Below are positions 61,000-64,000 of a stretch of DNA of 64,000 bases, piece by piece. A program made the translations under genes and the position numbers. This DNA is from Rhynochetos jubatus (Eukaryota; Chordata; Aves; Eurypygiformes; Rhynochetidae): contig CM050673.1 of the NCBI GenBank assembly GCA_027574665.1, positions 7,363,420 to 7,427,419 on the forward strand. Direction: 5' to 3'. Position 1 is the first letter of the stretch; each line of letters opens with the position of its first letter. Below the pieces are notes generated by a model, which was not told the origin of the DNA, did no database searches, and worked only from the letters and a program-made list of their open reading frames with translations.

Positions 61000-63900
61000 G
61001 AAAGCCGCCCAGTCTGACGGAGCCTGTTTGACCCCTTTGAGAGCAGCAGTGAGGTGCCCCCTCCCTCAGCTGCCCCGCGGTCCCTGGGACCAGGGCCAGG
61101 AGAGCCCTCGGGACCGTGCTGCCTCTGTCCCGTTCTGCGTGGCCGTCAGTGGAGTGAGGATCTGCCCAGGTCTGGGTCATCGACCTGGAAACACTCTTCT
61201 CTTGGGGCGCACGGAAAGAACACTACTTTTGACACTGGCACATCCTCTGTGTTTCTCTCTGGGTCTCACTGCACTGGAGTGGCTCAGGGAATGTTTGTTG
61301 CGGCTCTTTCTCCTGTGTGCATCCAAATACCCCTGCCAGAGGGGAAATCCCATCGTAGTTGTTTTGCTGCTTTCGAGGGTAGACAAAATATTCAAATATT
61401 TATACAAAATAAAAGAGAAAAGGATATTTCCTGAGTGCCGAATGTTGCAGTGAACGATGACTGCTCACTGCCGAGGACAGCCACCTAAGGTGTTTCATAG
61501 CGTTTCTAAAACAGTAACGTGGGGAATTCCAAAAGCAGCCAGGTCCTGTATAGGTCTGACTCAGTTCCAACCAGCACCACGGCAACTACAAATATAACCA
61601 TGGGGAAATGTGTTAAATTGAGAAAGGACACTAGAGCATCATTTTAAATAAGATATCAAAAGTATTTTTTTAGTCTTGGAATGCTGAATTGAGGAACAAG
61701 AGAAATAATTAAAATGTTTTGTCATGTGAATCTTTCATTTTATTAATAATAGGAATACAGCCACGCTAATGTTGGCTGACTTGCACCCGTGTGTTGTTCA
61801 GCATCGCTTTTGCATCCAGGTCACCTGGACACATCACATAAAGGATGCGTCAGGTGCAGCCTGGTTCAGAAATATTGCTTATGCCATTTGGGCACGTTCA
61901 TTAGCCTTGATTTTATCTTGACACTGCAAATCCAGGACACCTTACATGTGGTGTGGACTCTGCGTATGCCCATCCTTTGTTACATCCATAATTAGCTCGG
62001 GAAGCCTGTGCCATGGTGCCATGGCATGCCTCATCGGTGGCGAGATCCTGAGTGGAGGCTGCGGCGTGCTCAGAGCCGGGCACCTCTGCGGGGAGCCCAG
62101 CGGCAGCTCTGCGGCTGCTGGAGCAGGAGGGAATCGGGAGCAGGACTGGTCAGAATGTCCTTTCTCCATAGAAGGATTGTAAAAATAATGCTGAGCTAAC
62201 ATCTCATTTCATTTAATTGAGAAACACAGTCCTTCGTTTTTCAGTGAGAAAAATTAAAATGTTAATGAGTGGGTTCAGTTACTGAAAACTCAGCAAATGT
62301 CCACGTTTCTCTCTTTACTTTTTCAACTTCAGATCTTGCCATAGGTCTCTGTAGCCAAAGTTGATGGGAATTTCTACAGCTTTGGCAATTTAATAATAAT
62401 TTAATTCTTGATCTGACTGGATTAGTGTGCTCTCCGTGGTAGCTTTTTCCTTTCCAAAATGTGATCTTTTTCTTAAAACCAGCCCTTGTTTTACACCTCG
62501 AGACCTGCCAGCAGCTACAGCCCCATTTCATTAAAAGGCATTTTCATCTCTTTCTGACGAGGTCTGCTAATGACGGTATCTACATGCATAATGGAAGACT
62601 CCTTCCAGAATTAACTCTTATTGACTTCCAGACTGGAGTCTGCAGACGGAAATTTGCTCACCGCAGCCTTGCAGCCAGCCAGGGGCGATGCTTCTGATGA
62701 GCCGTCCTCGGCTGACTCGGGAGCCCCTCGCGGGCAACGCTCTGCCCGAGGGACTGAGTGGAGGAGTGAGATTATGGCTTAGGAGGAGTACCCAGCAGCG
62801 TTTCAGAAACAGCAGTGCAGGCCTGACAAGGGGAAATTATTACTGCAAGTAAGAAATGAGCAGAAAAGCCTCCCCAGGGCAAAGGTGCTGTTCCCATTTG
62901 ATGGGCTTTGCAAACAAAACAGACAGAAAGGAATTATACTTCAGCTTTCCATGTGCCTCTTGCACGGTGCTGTATGAAGGAGAGCAGGATGGTGGCAGAG
63001 GATGGGCGCTGTGGTTATTCCAAGGGTGGTTGTGCTGCACAAAATGATCCGGCTCAAAAGAGCAGCGGAAATGAGGAAGAAAGATCAGCTTTCCCGGAGG
63101 GAAGTCCTTTGGTCGGCGCAGGTTATTTTCAGGCTTGAGACTCTTTTTTAACTAATGCATAGGACGTACAGCAGGTATAATGTGCCCCCAAGAAGGAGAT
63201 CCAGCATTTCACGTTATTACAAACATTCCCTGAGTCACTCGTGTTTTCCTGTCTACGAGAACTTCCCTGGAGACTTGGTGACTCAGAGACGACTCGGAAC
63301 CCCGAGTCCCCACCACAGTCCACGCTGCCATCCCTCACCAGCCCAGCTCAGGCTTGAAGAGCTGCCACAGAGTGCCGTGAGCCAGGCGCTGGCTGGCTTC
63401 CCAAACATGCCAGCTTGGGCTCCTGCGTGTCCCTGCAGCCTGTGCAGCACTGGCCTCTGCACCAAGGGCCTCACCAGGAGGTGAGGTACAGCAGCAGGGG
63501 CTGCGAGCAGCCCTAGCTCCCGGCTGCTCACTGCCAGCTGAATTTGTGTTTCACCTATGGAAAAGTCTTGTATTCCCTGTTTACAAAGTATTTTCTTACC
63601 TAGTGACTGATGGAATTGTCATTCCACTCTTTCTGCGTGTTATTGGCCGGGCCAGAACTGATCTCCATCTCGCTGATGACACCAGACGCTCCAGGGTTCT
63701 GATCCCAGCTTTGCAAATCATTCCAGGCAAATCGTCTGGCTTCTCCGAGTCTCAATTTCATGCTTTGTAGGACGGGAACAATAATAACAGTAATCCTCCT
63801 TCCCAAGGGCATTACAGAAACAACTGTCTGATGAGAACAGGGAGCTTGAAAGATCAGAAACATGAGGCTCGTTTTAAGTGTCATTCATCCTAAGTATTCT

Positions 63901-64000
63901 TGCTATTATATGTTAGTTTTGGCGCTGGCACATCCTACATCTTTCTGTCTCAGCTGATGAAGTACCTTTCAAGGACATTCTTGGTTTTCCTTTTCTGTTT
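61000..64000. other. Upstream flank of gene F to window end
   Basis: About 3 kb with no supported gene. I searched for the 3' end of a further keratin gene (the AATAAAACTTTGCTTCTG signature or a CRRICD/RKSxD exon) and found none. No repeat family was recognised. Confidence 0.55.

Overview
The window looks like avian nuclear DNA. It carries several 3' fragments of CR1 LINEs ending in the bird-type terminus (+ strand form: CCAAACCATTCTGTGATTCT), and a tandem array of type I (acidic) alpha-keratin genes. All exons are on the minus strand, so each gene runs from high to low coordinates. Organism identity below the level of bird is not claimed.

Six keratin genes, lettered here from left to right, fill the window: A (187-2094, 3' half lost beyond base 1), B (5739-10932), C (20181-25373), D (33833-38652), E (44779-49593) and F (56783-60563). 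I rebuilt exons by hand from splice signals and phase. Exons 2, 3, 4, 5 and 6 are 83, 157, 162, 126 and 227 bp in every gene that has them. This is the type I keratin layout, and all keep variants of the helix-start motif [13 protein letters not shown]. The joined coding lengths are 610 (B), 592 (C), 466 (D), 503 (E) and about 458 (F, uncertain tail) residues, plus a 301-residue partial for A.

The array splits into two sets. A, B and C have long Gly/Ser-rich heads (and Gly/Ser tails in B and C) with very few rod cysteines, as in epidermal keratins of the K10 kind. D, E and F have K14-like heads but rods with about 17 to 19 cysteines each, many at matching positions, which recalls hard (hair, nail, claw) keratins. 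D and E end in the same Cys-rich peptide, CRRICD. Each set also has its own element about 270-295 bp upstream of the start codon, while the TATA region is shared by all six at nearly constant spacing (88-94 bp from the ATG).

Type I keratins pair with type II keratins (none here) to form 10-nm filaments in epithelial cells. The array probably supplies filament partners for skin and hard appendages. Identity between neighbours is patchy exon by exon, including intron edges, which points to gene conversion (B/C exon 6; D/E exons 3 and 5; D/E 3' flank).

The spaces between genes (3-9 kb) hold CR1 fragments, one LINE reverse-transcriptase remnant, two minisatellites (12 bp in F intron 1, 15 bp between C and D) and otherwise no gene I can support. 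No RNA genes, CRISPR arrays or whole mobile elements were seen.
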